Part shown: positions 24,132 through 32,454 of the stretch, one piece after another
Numbering within the stretch: position 1 is the first letter of the stretch
How the letters are laid out: the number at the start of each line of letters is the position of its first letter
Origin: Rubripirellula lacrimiformis
GTDB lineage: Bacteria > Planctomycetota > Planctomycetia > Pirellulales > Pirellulaceae
Assembly (NCBI RefSeq): GCF_007741535.1
Contig: NZ_CP036525.1
Location: 1,922,001-1,986,000, forward strand
Reading direction: 5' to 3'
DNA: 64,000 nucleotides
Made by a program: the position numbers and the translations under genes
The notes under the pieces: model-generated
Databases searched by the model: none
The model's input: only the letters and a program-made list of their open reading frames with translations
Told to the model about the DNA's origin: nothing

Positions 24132-24242
24132 AATCGCTTTACACTTGCTTGTCAAGCGTCAGTGACAATCGGCGGCAAGCGACGCAGCCTCATCCGGCGT
24201 AGAAGATGACAAGGTGTTTTGCGACCAAACTGTCGCCGGTTA
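24119..24242 (+). other. Decayed end of the cassette array and junction to the chromosome
   Basis: CGGGGAACCATGAAATCG (from 24119) resembles an R'' box and the first bases of an attC arm; the toxin leader box predicts GGCGAAC. No matching second arm or GTT box follows before 24242. The last attC has probably been cut off. The remaining 110 bases contain no gene. Confidence 0.5.
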
Positions 24243-24929
24243 CTATTCTTGGTTTTCGCGAATCAATTCAATGAGTCGCTTCGGATGCGGGAGTTGCTTG
24301 GCGACAACTTCTAGATCGTCTTGCCCCGAGCTTGATATGCCAATGTCACCCACATTCAACAATCGTTGTATGAATGTTTGGTCAAGCTGAATATTCCGTA
24401 CGTCGTCATGCTGAACTTCCGATGTTTCGCGGGAAATGATGCCTCGCTGGAAAATCGTGCGATCATCGGTAACCGTCAATGTTGTGAATCGACTCATCAG
24501 CATCCAATAGCCGATGAATCCCGCAGCAACCACCAGAGTCACCGCACACGCCCAGGTCAGTATGGATGCGGGACCGAGCATCTTGGTGTCATCGAACGAA
24601 TAGCCGGCAATGGCCATGCCAGTGACTGATAGCACCATGAAAACCACCGCGGCCAAAAAGGCGAGACCCAGGACGAGCGACGACAGGATTCGCGTGCGAA
24701 ATACAGCCGGATGGACTTTGGCGAGTATGCGTTCTTCGGGTTCGGCCGCTAAAGGTTGTCTGTCGGCGGTCGTCTCGCCGATCTCCTGAACCGAAGTGAC
24801 GACTGCGGTTGGCATTTCCATCTCGAACGGCTTCATGCACTTCGGGCATACGACCGGACCATCGAGATGTTCAATCGAGCTGTCAACTGATTGCTTGCAG
24901 TAGGGACATGTGGTGGTCAGGACTTGCAT
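24243..24929 (-). CDS. PH-domain membrane protein (bPH2/YdbS-like) with N-terminal zinc ribbon
   Basis: The start at 24929 (MQVLTTTCPYCKQS) gives about 228 residues. A CPYC...CPKC zinc ribbon (residues 8-41) is followed by a linker, two hydrophobic helices (about 93-120 and 130-155) and a bacterial PH domain (LTVTDDRTIFQRGIISRETSEVQHDDVRNIQLDQTFIQRLL). Such proteins are inner-membrane proteins of poorly defined role. The upstream 5' part and first codons recur in degenerate form at 27312-27655. Confidence 0.85.
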   Translation of the reverse strand: MQVLTTTCPYCKQSVDSSIEHLDGPVVCPKCMKPFEMEMPTAVVTSVQEIGETTADRQPLAAEPEERILAKVHPAVFRTRILSSLVLGLAFLAAVVFMVLSVTGMAIAGYSFDDTKMLGPASILTWACAVTLVVAAGFIGYWMLMSRFTTLTVTDDRTIFQRGIISRETSEVQHDDVRNIQLDQTFIQRLLNVGDIGISSSGQDDLEVVAKQLPHPKRLIELIRENQE

Positions 24930-25210
24930 GCGCTGGTTTCCCCGATGTGGAAGATAGATTTTTCGCCTTATGGCGTCACCCGTCAGTCGCTGTCCGAGCG
25001 GCGGGCCAGTGACCTCTGGTACCACGCACTTGCCGTGCCACCCGCCCGACTGTTGGGCACGGCAACCGCAATCCGCTAATTTGCGTCGACACGTCGGTCG
25101 GACCCGGCAAAGCGTTTTTTTTAAGCCTTGCGAGCGGCACCGGGTTTGCAATGATCCGGACGGTCCAGCGGATTCCGCAACTCCCCCAATCAACCTGAGG
25201 AAGAGTTCAG
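24870..25210. repeat. Long degenerate direct repeat, left copy
   Basis: About 340 bases covering the first codons of the PH-domain gene and its upstream region are about 80% identical by eye to 27312-27655 (shared landmarks CATGTGGTGGTCAGGACTTGCATG, GCGTCACCCGTC, GGGCACGGCAACCGC, ATTCCGCA). Between 25080 and 25325 no gene is apparent. Confidence 0.75.
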
Positions 25211-25324
25211 CAACACGTCCCGTCGAATATCGCGACGTTCCCGAATGGGTGCTCTGCCGGGCATCCCTGACAGCGCTGGTATGGGTTGCTTGGACGTCGC
25301 AGGCCTGGCCGTTTGACGGGACAA

Positions 25325-26023
25325 CTATTTTGCGGCGGCTTTCACCGCGTCGATTATCTCTGCTGGTTCGGCTCGTTTCTTGTAATCCGCATCCAGAAAG
25401 GCGTACGTGATTACGCCGGATTTGTCGATCACGTACGTCGCCGCAAGCGGCAGTTCCATTGCGTCGGTGCCATTGAATTCGGGCAACTTTAACTTGTCGC
25501 GATACGCAGGAATGATTTCTTCTGCCAATTGAAAGACGATGCCGTACTTTCGCGCGACCATGTTGTTTTTGTCATGCAGCGCGACCATGTCCAAATCATT
25601 CGCATCTGCCGTTTCTTTTGCCTTCTCAGGCAACTCTGGAGTCAATGCGACCAATTTTGCTCCGGCGCTCTTGATCTTCTCCAGGCTCTGCTGCATGGCA
25701 CGAAGCTGAATGTTGCAGTAAGGACACCAGCCTCCCCGGTACCACATCAGCACGATGGGCCCGTCCTGCCAAAGTTCGCTCAGTTTGACGCTCTCGCCAT
25801 CCCAGCCCGATAGCTGGGCGTCGACTGCGGCATCGCCGACCTGTTTCGCAGACTTCTCGATGCCGGTTGCCCGGGCCTTTTCGATGCCTGCGGCGTATGC
25901 TTTGTTCACTTCATCCGAAGACTTTGCCGCGTTGGCTGCAGCCCGATCGTCCAGCGATTGGGATAGCGTTGGGTTTGCACTCGGTCGTGTTTGCGTTTGA
26001 TTGGTCATTGTTGCATTCTTCAT
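25325..26023 (-). CDS. Peroxiredoxin-like (AhpC/TSA) protein
   Basis: The start is MKNATMTNQTQ (26023) or MTNQTQ (26008). The product has about 230 residues, with an unusual Ala-rich N-terminal 60 residues and then a thioredoxin fold: SVKLSELWQDGPIVLMWYRGGWCPYCNIQLRAM. The WCPYC motif holds the peroxidatic Cys. Conserved LVALTPELPEKAKE and YVIDKSGVITYAFLDADY match the AhpC/TSA 'peroxiredoxin-like' group. It probably reduces hydroperoxides in the cytoplasm. It lies 129 bases downstream of the hydrolase gene on the same strand. Confidence 0.9.
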   Translation of the reverse strand: MKNATMTNQTQTRPSANPTLSQSLDDRAAANAAKSSDEVNKAYAAGIEKARATGIEKSAKQVGDAAVDAQLSGWDGESVKLSELWQDGPIVLMWYRGGWCPYCNIQLRAMQQSLEKIKSAGAKLVALTPELPEKAKETADANDLDMVALHDKNNMVARKYGIVFQLAEEIIPAYRDKLKLPEFNGTDAMELPLAATYVIDKSGVITYAFLDADYKKRAEPAEIIDAVKAAAK

Positions 26024-26152
26024 GAGTTCGGAAAGGTTGTTGACGACATGATCTGGTCGAGCGACGTTCGGATACATCGACTCGCTGGGACGTTTGGCAC
26101 CGATGCGACGACACCGAGGCATCGCGCCAGCGATCTAGGAATTGGCATCCAT

Positions 26153-27040
26153 TCAAGCTGTTCCAACCGTTCGCGTATTGCGATTGGCATGTGTCTGTGT
26201 GTTCAGAAATTCGAGAATCGCATTCCCGTATTCCTCGGGCGCGTCCTGCGGCACCCAATGAGAACAATTCTTGATCGCGTGCAATTTTGCGTTGGGCATG
26301 TCTTCGACTAACCGTTCGGCGGTTGAGACGGGTTGCCAACGATCATCGACGCCCCACAGCAACAGTGTCGGTTGCGACATCCCGCTCAGCCGTGCTGTCA
26401 ACGGCGTCGTGTGATTGGTATTCAGACTTGCCGAATTACGCACCATGCTGACGATCCCCTCGGGTTCGAGATAAGGTTTCATGATTCCTTCTCGGAATTC
26501 GTCCGTCAGTCTTTCGGGGCGAGACAAACCGAACTCAAAACTCTTCTCAAGTAGTTGCCTCATTTCCTCGGGCTTCATCTTCGCGTTGCGAGGATGTCCC
26601 AGAGCGAGCATCTCATCGACCGGCCAACTGTCGTATGCGACGCTATTGGAAAGCACCATCGACCGGACGAGTTCCGGCGAGCGATCGGCTACGATCATTG
26701 CCACGCCGCCGCCGATGTCATGGGCGACAAAGTGAGCGCTGGGGATGTCAAGCTTTGCAAGAAGACGCTCGACGACATCCGCTTGCATTTCGATGGAACG
26801 ATCAAAGCGGTCACGGCGATCGGAGTATCCGTAGCCGATCATGTCCGGCGCAATGACTCGATAGTGCTCCGACAGTGGGCCGATGATCTCGTGAAAGAGA
26901 TACGACCACGTGGGAATGCCATGCAGTAGCAACAAAGGCTCGCCTTCGCCAACGTCGGTGTAGGCGACGGTGAGCTCATCGTCGATGATTCCATCAATTT
27001 GAATTGTCTGTTGACGATCGCAAAAGGTTTGAGCGTCCAT
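26153..27040 (-). CDS. Alpha/beta hydrolase of the haloalkane dehalogenase/epoxide hydrolase type
   Basis: The 295-residue cytoplasmic enzyme has the oxyanion region LLLLHGIPTWSYLF, the nucleophile elbow FVAHDIGGGVA with Asp (the dehalogenase/epoxide-hydrolase type and not Ser), a catalytic acid in LLLWGVDDRWQP and the catalytic His in NCSHWVPQDAPEEY. The cap domain spans about residues 145-215. Substrate unknown; hydrolysis of a C-halogen or epoxide bond is inferred from the Asp nucleophile. It is upstream of and cotranscribed with the peroxiredoxin-like gene. Confidence 0.88.
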   Translation of the reverse strand: MDAQTFCDRQQTIQIDGIIDDELTVAYTDVGEGEPLLLLHGIPTWSYLFHEIIGPLSEHYRVIAPDMIGYGYSDRRDRFDRSIEMQADVVERLLAKLDIPSAHFVAHDIGGGVAMIVADRSPELVRSMVLSNSVAYDSWPVDEMLALGHPRNAKMKPEEMRQLLEKSFEFGLSRPERLTDEFREGIMKPYLEPEGIVSMVRNSASLNTNHTTPLTARLSGMSQPTLLLWGVDDRWQPVSTAERLVEDMPNAKLHAIKNCSHWVPQDAPEEYGNAILEFLNTQTHANRNTRTVGTA

Positions 27041-27311
27041 GGTTATCTCCAGTAAAATATGGGGTCAGTGTCATCGCGAAAGTCGCAGGAACTTTCGGAA
27101 GCTGCGGCCTTGTTCCAGGCCGCTATGAATCGTGTGTGATTTGCGGCAAGCTTGGTTCGCGGCCGAGTCGCCAGTGATCGACAGAGCAGATCGTGTCACA
27201 TTCTCTTAATCGCCATAGTGTCAGACAGGCCGCCAACATTGGGGCAACCGCAACGAACAGCAGATTGGGGCTATCCACGGTTCGCTATGTTTCGCAAACG
27301 AAGTGAAAGGT

Positions 27312-27655
27312 GTTCAATCGAGCTGTCAACTTCTTGGTTGCAGTGGGGGCATGTGGTGGTCAGGACTTGCATGGGTTCGTTTCCTTGATGAGGAAGTCAG
27401 ATGATTCGCTCGGTGGCGTCACCCGTCCGTCGCTGTTCGATCAGCGGGCCAGTGACATCTGATACCACGCACTTGGCGTGCCACCGGCCATCTGTTGGGC
27501 ACGGCAACCGCCATCCGCCAATTTAGGTCGGTGCGTCGGTCGGATCCGGCGTAGCGTTTGCTCGGCTTTGCGAGCGGCATCAGGTTTGCAATAAGATTGA
27601 TCGGTCCAATTGATTCCGCAGTATCCCCAGTCAACCTGATGAAGAGTTCATTCGC
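27312..27655. repeat. Long degenerate direct repeat, right copy
   Basis: This is a decayed duplicate of 24870-25210, in the same orientation, carrying the first about 20 codons of a PH-domain-like gene (stops inside) and its upstream sequence. Bases 27655-28040 hold no recognisable gene. Confidence 0.75.
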
Positions 27656-28040
27656 GAGTCACGCTGCAGCGGCGTATTCGTCGCGTTTCCACGCCGCAGC
27701 ACAACAAGCTTTTTGCGTAACCGTCGGCAATCGTCAACACGATGGCGGCACTCGGTTGGAAATAGGTCAAATGATCGACCAACCTGAGCGTTGGTCGACC
27801 AACGGGTGCGGCCGACAGTGGGATGTCGGCCGCAAGTGCAGAAGCTTTGGATGCTGGTCGCTGGCGGACTGGCATGCCATCCCACCGAATTGGATTTGCG
27901 ATGTGGTCAACGAAGATCGCAATCTCGAATATCGCGTCGATACCGGACTAGGCTTCCTGAAGCAATCTAGCGACTATTGAAAACCTTGCCATCAAAACGA
28001 ATTGCAAATTGCCCGATCGTCCTCCCTGCTTGATGCTTCC

Positions 28041-28760
28041 ATGCCCAGCCATTCATCGCGACCTACCAATTCAGTCCCACAATCGACCCATCACTGGGTC
28101 ATGGCTGGGATCGTTTCCTCGGCGTCACGTTTCATTCCAATTCCATTCGTCGACGATGTGATTCGTGACCGATGTCAGCGATATGTGGTTGCCAAAACGC
28201 TGGTGGCTCACGGTGCCGAAGGTCATTGGGATCAAGTTCGGCCGTACATCGATGCGGACGCCGGTTGTTTGGCGGGTTGCCTAGCGCAGGTCGCAAAGGC
28301 TCCCTTGAAGTTGCTGATGTTTCCGATTCGGAAAGTCGTCAGCGTCCTGACCTCGGTCCGAGGGGTGCCGCTGGAAATCACGCGAATGGTCCTGCTTGGT
28401 CGGACGCTGGACCGTCGGTTGAAGAACGATGGGGTCCCATCTGCAGCGGAGGCCGCGCAAATGCGAGTTGCTTTCGACGCCGCGTTCGCTCGAATGGATC
28501 TGCATGCGATCAAAGCTGTGATCAACGATGCGTTGAACCAGATCGGCGATTGGAAGGGCGCGGCGATTGACGCATCTCGCGAGGTGCTCGGTTCTCCGGA
28601 CGACTCGAAGGTGCCGGACTTGTCGACCGATGCCATCGCGAACTTGCCCAAGGTGGAAGCCGATGCGATCCACGTCGATCAAGCACTGCACAGCCCTGAT
28701 GTGTTGCAACTGTTCGCGGAATTCGATGCCCGATTCGATTCGGAACTCGCAAACTTATAA
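28041..28760 (+). CDS. Hypothetical protein, soluble
   Basis: With the ATG at 28041 (MPSHSSRPTNS) the product has 239 residues, without membrane spans or signal peptide. A conserved-looking segment SSASRFIPIPFVDDVIRDRCQRYVVAKTL (residues 24-52) precedes a helical body. It sits 95 bases before the phosphatidylcholine synthase gene on the same strand. I do not recognise the family. A membrane-associated role is suggested only by the neighbours. Confidence 0.7.
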   Translation: MPSHSSRPTNSVPQSTHHWVMAGIVSSASRFIPIPFVDDVIRDRCQRYVVAKTLVAHGAEGHWDQVRPYIDADAGCLAGCLAQVAKAPLKLLMFPIRKVVSVLTSVRGVPLEITRMVLLGRTLDRRLKNDGVPSAAEAAQMRVAFDAAFARMDLHAIKAVINDALNQIGDWKGAAIDASREVLGSPDDSKVPDLSTDAIANLPKVEADAIHVDQALHSPDVLQLFAEFDARFDSELANL

Positions 28761-28855
28761 CACACGCGGTCGGCCCGTTGAGAACCCTGTTGTCCAAGAC
28801 CGCTCGTTGCAAAGCCAAATCGGATGGGTTGGTATCGACGATTCAATATTGGCAA

Positions 28856-29560
28856 ATGAAGCAGCATCACATCCGCGCCTATGCCGTTCACTGCTTGACC
28901 GCGTCCGGGATCGTTCCCGCGGCCTTCGCGGTGATGGAGATTGCCAGTTTGGACTGCGATCCCCGAATCGTTTTCATTTGGCTATTGCTTGCGACGTTGA
29001 TCGATGCCATCGACGGCCCGTTGGCGCGACGCTTTCACGTCAAGCGATATGCTTCCAGCATCGACGGGCGGACGATCGACGACTTGCTGGATTATCTGAC
29101 ATTCGCCTTCATCCCGTTGTTGCTGGTTTGGCGGATGGGCTGGATGCCGATTGGTTTCGGATGGACGGTGGTGTTCGCAATGGCAGCCAGTTTATTCGGT
29201 TTTGCCCACGTGGATGCAAAGGATGAAGCGAATGGGTTTTTTCGTGGCTTTCCGTCCTTCTGGAACGCCTACGCGGTCTACGCCGGAATCTTCTCGACAC
29301 TAGTTTCGCCATGGTTGACCGCGATCACCCTGTGGACCTTGGCGGGGTTGACCGTTGCACCGATATGGATGATCTACCCGAACTTGGCGCCCAACAAGTG
29401 GAAACGCGTTGTCATGGGGGGAGCCGTTCTGTGGACCCTGTCAATGTTGGCGTTGCTGTGGGATTTTCCCCACCCGCCTATTCCCCTGTTGGTGCTTTCG
29501 ATGACCTACCCCACCTTTTATGCAGTGTTGTCATGGCATCTGCGACGATCGTCCGTTTAG
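28856..29560 (+). CDS. pcs: Phosphatidylcholine synthase (CDP-alcohol phosphatidyltransferase)
   Basis: The start at 28856 (MKQHHIRAYAVHCLTASGI) gives a 234-residue integral membrane protein with about seven helices. The CDP-alcohol motif is present as DGPLARR with following G, D and D in SIDGRTIDDLLDY, the arrangement typical of bacterial Pcs, which condenses CDP-diacylglycerol with choline. The residue pattern NVKRY-like (HVKRYASSIDG) also fits Pcs. The 3' end overlaps the convergent mscS gene by 4 bases. Confidence 0.85.
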   Translation: MKQHHIRAYAVHCLTASGIVPAAFAVMEIASLDCDPRIVFIWLLLATLIDAIDGPLARRFHVKRYASSIDGRTIDDLLDYLTFAFIPLLLVWRMGWMPIGFGWTVVFAMAASLFGFAHVDAKDEANGFFRGFPSFWNAYAVYAGIFSTLVSPWLTAITLWTLAGLTVAPIWMIYPNLAPNKWKRVVMGGAVLWTLSMLALLWDFPHPPIPLLVLSMTYPTFYAVLSWHLRRSSV

Positions 29561-30555
29561 AACGTCATCGATGGCGGCGAATCGGTCTTTTCGATGGCGG
29601 TGTACGGCGATGTTACTTCGGTCGCACCTATTTCGGCGATCGCTTCTTTGCCGCGTACTGATAGATCGGTGATGAACATGAATTGGTCACGCATGTCGAA
29701 TGGGTACGCCTTGACCTTGTAATGGGATCCCCATGGTTCCTCGCTCATGACCACCAATACTGGCTTGTCGTACTCCAGGTACGCGCTGGTCATCACGACA
29801 TCTCGTAGCGCACCACGCAAGGCGGCAGCATCGTGATCCGGATGAACGTAGAAGTCGGCGATGCACATCAGCGTGCGCGCACCGTCGTTGCTGTTCGATA
29901 CATTGTTTTGCCACATGTACAAATGAGGCACCGTCACGATGTCGTCCGCAGGTGTCCGTATCGTGATCGCTCGAAGCCCGACGGACTGCACTTCGCCATA
30001 GTCGCCATGGATCCGGACCCAATCACCCGGGCGGTAAGGTCGCTCGAACACTGCCACCAAACCCGCGATCAGACTGCTAACGTAATCTTTGAACGCAAAG
30101 CCGATCGCGACACTCGCTCCGCCCGCGATCACCAGGAAGTTCTGAAATGTGACGTTGAAGACAATGGGAATGATCCAGACCACCGCCAACGTCATTAACA
30201 GCAGCCGAATGATTGGCACCGCAGCCAGCAAGTACAGCCGTAGTTGGCTGGGACCACGCTCGGCAAGAAACGGTAGCAAGCGACGGATGATCGCGATCGT
30301 AACCAGGACACCAACGACAATCACCGCGATCTGCAACAAACTGATGTCTTGCCAATCGTTGATCAGTTGTACCGCTTCGTCGGATGCCTTCGAGGAAGAT
30401 TTGCCGGATTGGTTGGCTGCGGCGGTGGCGGCATCTTTCGCAACATCATTCGCTGCACCGACGACATTGGCCCCGTCGGCGACAGTGTTCGTCGCCATAG
30501 CGGTTGCTTGTTGCGTGTCGATCGCTTCGGAAGATTCGTTTTGCATTTGTTTCAA
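29557..30555 (-). CDS. mscS: Small-conductance mechanosensitive channel (MscS family)
   Basis: The 332-residue protein has an Ala-rich soluble N-terminal 65 residues, three membrane helices (about 73-92, 106-130, 132-160) and the TM3 pore motif GGASVAIGFAFKDYVSSLIAGL. The MscS beta-domain follows (RPGDWVRIHGDYGEVQSVGLRAITIRTPADDIVTVPH). It should open on membrane tension to release osmolytes. Its start overlaps the stop of the upstream gene (ATGA-type), so the two are translationally coupled. Confidence 0.93.
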   Translation of the reverse strand: MKQMQNESSEAIDTQQATAMATNTVADGANVVGAANDVAKDAATAAANQSGKSSSKASDEAVQLINDWQDISLLQIAVIVVGVLVTIAIIRRLLPFLAERGPSQLRLYLLAAVPIIRLLLMTLAVVWIIPIVFNVTFQNFLVIAGGASVAIGFAFKDYVSSLIAGLVAVFERPYRPGDWVRIHGDYGEVQSVGLRAITIRTPADDIVTVPHLYMWQNNVSNSNDGARTLMCIADFYVHPDHDAAALRGALRDVVMTSAYLEYDKPVLVVMSEEPWGSHYKVKAYPFDMRDQFMFITDLSVRGKEAIAEIGATEVTSPYTAIEKTDSPPSMTF

Positions 30556-31715
30556 AGGCGATCAAGAGGGAAGCCGGCGTCGGCCAGTGCTTGTCGAATG
30601 GTGGGGTAAGCAGTCGGTGAACAATAGAAAGCATCGCCATCGCGTTCGACAAATTCAGCGGCCACCAAAGCCACCAATAAATTGGATTCGTCCACGCTGG
30701 GCAAAACAATGCTCAATTCGTCTGCCGTCAGGGAGTTGTGAAGCAGCAGTGCATGAAGCGCCAAAAGAGCATTGGACACATGATTCTTTGGCAGGTGAAA
30801 GTCATCCAGTTGCGCTACCCATAGAGCCTCTTCGTCGGGGAATTGCTTGGCGATCTTCTGATTGTCTTTCGGAGCCACTCGCAGACTGCTTCGCCAAAGA
30901 TGCCAGGCAACCCACGGAACACCCAAGCTGCGAGCTGCCAACGTTGTCAGGAACTCCGAGTTCGCGGATTCGCCGTCGCTGTGGCGTGCAAAGATGTCTT
31001 CGCCGGTTGTCGTCAGACGGAAAATTTTTCCTTCGGCAACCCCAGACTCCACAAGCTCGGTGAACCACGCAAAGAGTCGATCAGCATCGAATGCCTGGAG
31101 GGTCACACCGACGGGCAACACCAAGTCAGCCCCGACGATTTTTTCCAGATAACCCCATGCCCAACTGTTGCAACCAATCACGCAATGTCGTTCCAGCATT
31201 GCCAGTCGGTCGAGCAATCGGCGTAGCAGTCGTAAACCGTTGCGATGCCGAATGAACCAGTCTTCCAGTCGCGGAATCACAACGACGCCATCGCCTTCGA
31301 TCTCGGGTAGCGATATATCCTCGCTGCCGTTCAGGATGACTGCACGCTCGGGTGCCTCGACGATCGTATGCCCCGCCTGTTTCGCCCAGGTGCTCACAAT
31401 GTGATTGTGGTCGCAAGGCGGCAGCACGACCAGTTGCATCCAGTGAATCGGCTCTGGGTCTCGCGACCATTGGTCAAACGTTGCGTGCATTTCGGCTAAC
31501 AACGGGCCACATGCGGGCGGCGGAACGATTCGATTCAGCTTTCGTTTGGTGGCGACACGCAGTGAATCGTCCGAAATGAAAGGATCTTCGGTCTCGCGAC
31601 GTAACGTCCGCCATAGATCGCCGGCAAAGCGACGGATTGTTTCGTCTGCCGGCGTCGGAGGCAGGGTGAACTGACCGAGTGGCTGAAAAGTTTTCACTTC
31701 GGATGATTCACTCAT
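30552..31715 (-). CDS. Hypothetical protein coupled to mscS
   Basis: The 387-residue soluble protein has no nucleotide-binding P-loop. Its middle part (VVIPRLEDWFIRHRNGLRLLRRLLDRLAMLERHCVIGCNSWAWGYLEKIV) reads like the sensor/arginine-finger half of a Rossmann-type ATPase. The C-terminal 80 residues look like a winged helix (NSLTADELSIVLPSVDESNLLVALVAAEFVERDGDAFYCSPTAYPTIRQAL). It overlaps mscS by 4 bases. It may be a degenerate AAA-like partner of the channel; this is inference. Confidence 0.75.
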   Translation of the reverse strand: MSESSEVKTFQPLGQFTLPPTPADETIRRFAGDLWRTLRRETEDPFISDDSLRVATKRKLNRIVPPPACGPLLAEMHATFDQWSRDPEPIHWMQLVVLPPCDHNHIVSTWAKQAGHTIVEAPERAVILNGSEDISLPEIEGDGVVVIPRLEDWFIRHRNGLRLLRRLLDRLAMLERHCVIGCNSWAWGYLEKIVGADLVLPVGVTLQAFDADRLFAWFTELVESGVAEGKIFRLTTTGEDIFARHSDGESANSEFLTTLAARSLGVPWVAWHLWRSSLRVAPKDNQKIAKQFPDEEALWVAQLDDFHLPKNHVSNALLALHALLLHNSLTADELSIVLPSVDESNLLVALVAAEFVERDGDAFYCSPTAYPTIRQALADAGFPLDRL

Positions 31716-31872
31716 GCTACCGATTGGCTTGGAAGGCTCTCGAAGGGATGTTTGGGATGGAAAGACGAGTGGTTCCGCCCCCTGACGGGAACATAGCTCA
31801 TGCTTTGGCCGCGGCGTACGAAAAGGCTGATTTTAATTAGCGGTGACCGGCTTTGCGGAATCACTGCAAAAA

Positions 31873-32454
31873 TCAACTGCCTGCCGCTCGCTTGTGCAGT
31901 TCATCGCGGACCAGCACCCAGACGTTCGGCTGAAAAAGAACCGAATTGTGCGAGGCAACGACGAAACGCTGGTCGTCGGCCACTTGCTGGCGTACCAACA
32001 AATCTCCCTTGGCGTGAATGACCGTGCGGCGAATGTCTAGGCTATTGGGCAACGAAACCTCCGCAGAGGCGGCTTGCGACATGATGCGGAGTTCAGGGGT
32101 GATGTACTGGGAAAGCGGACTGGTCAGCGTGACGATCGGAACGTTGGTTGTCACCGGGCATAGCGAGATAAGCCGGATCTGACGCGGTGATTGGATTCGT
32201 TGCAACGCCGATCTCGTAAGCCAGTCGCCGAAGCTGTGAGTCACGATCGCAATCTGTGGGCTGTCGAGGGCGGAAAGCTGGTCCGCTAGCGACGTTACGC
32301 TTACTTCTAGATCGACGAAGATACGGGGGTAGTCCCAGCGGACTACCCGATGAAAGGATCCTTGTAAGTACTTTGCCATGGGCCACATCATCCATGCCGG
32401 CGACATGAAACCGGGCACCAATACAACCGGCATTGATAAAGACTTGTCGGTCAT
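31873..32454 (-). CDS. Alpha/beta hydrolase (lipase-like)
   Basis: The start at 32454 (MTDKSLSMPVVLVPGFMSP) overlaps the stop of the upstream App1 gene. The product has 193 residues, with the oxyanion VLVPGFMSPAW and nucleophile elbow VTHSFGDWL (Ser). The catalytic Asp/His may be in HAKGDLLV and VVASHNSVL. It resembles short cytoplasmic lipase/esterase-like hydrolases and is translationally coupled to the phosphatidate phosphatase gene, so a lipid-ester substrate is plausible. Confidence 0.82.
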   Translation of the reverse strand: MTDKSLSMPVVLVPGFMSPAWMMWPMAKYLQGSFHRVVRWDYPRIFVDLEVSVTSLADQLSALDSPQIAIVTHSFGDWLTRSALQRIQSPRQIRLISLCPVTTNVPIVTLTSPLSQYITPELRIMSQAASAEVSLPNSLDIRRTVIHAKGDLLVRQQVADDQRFVVASHNSVLFQPNVWVLVRDELHKRAAGS

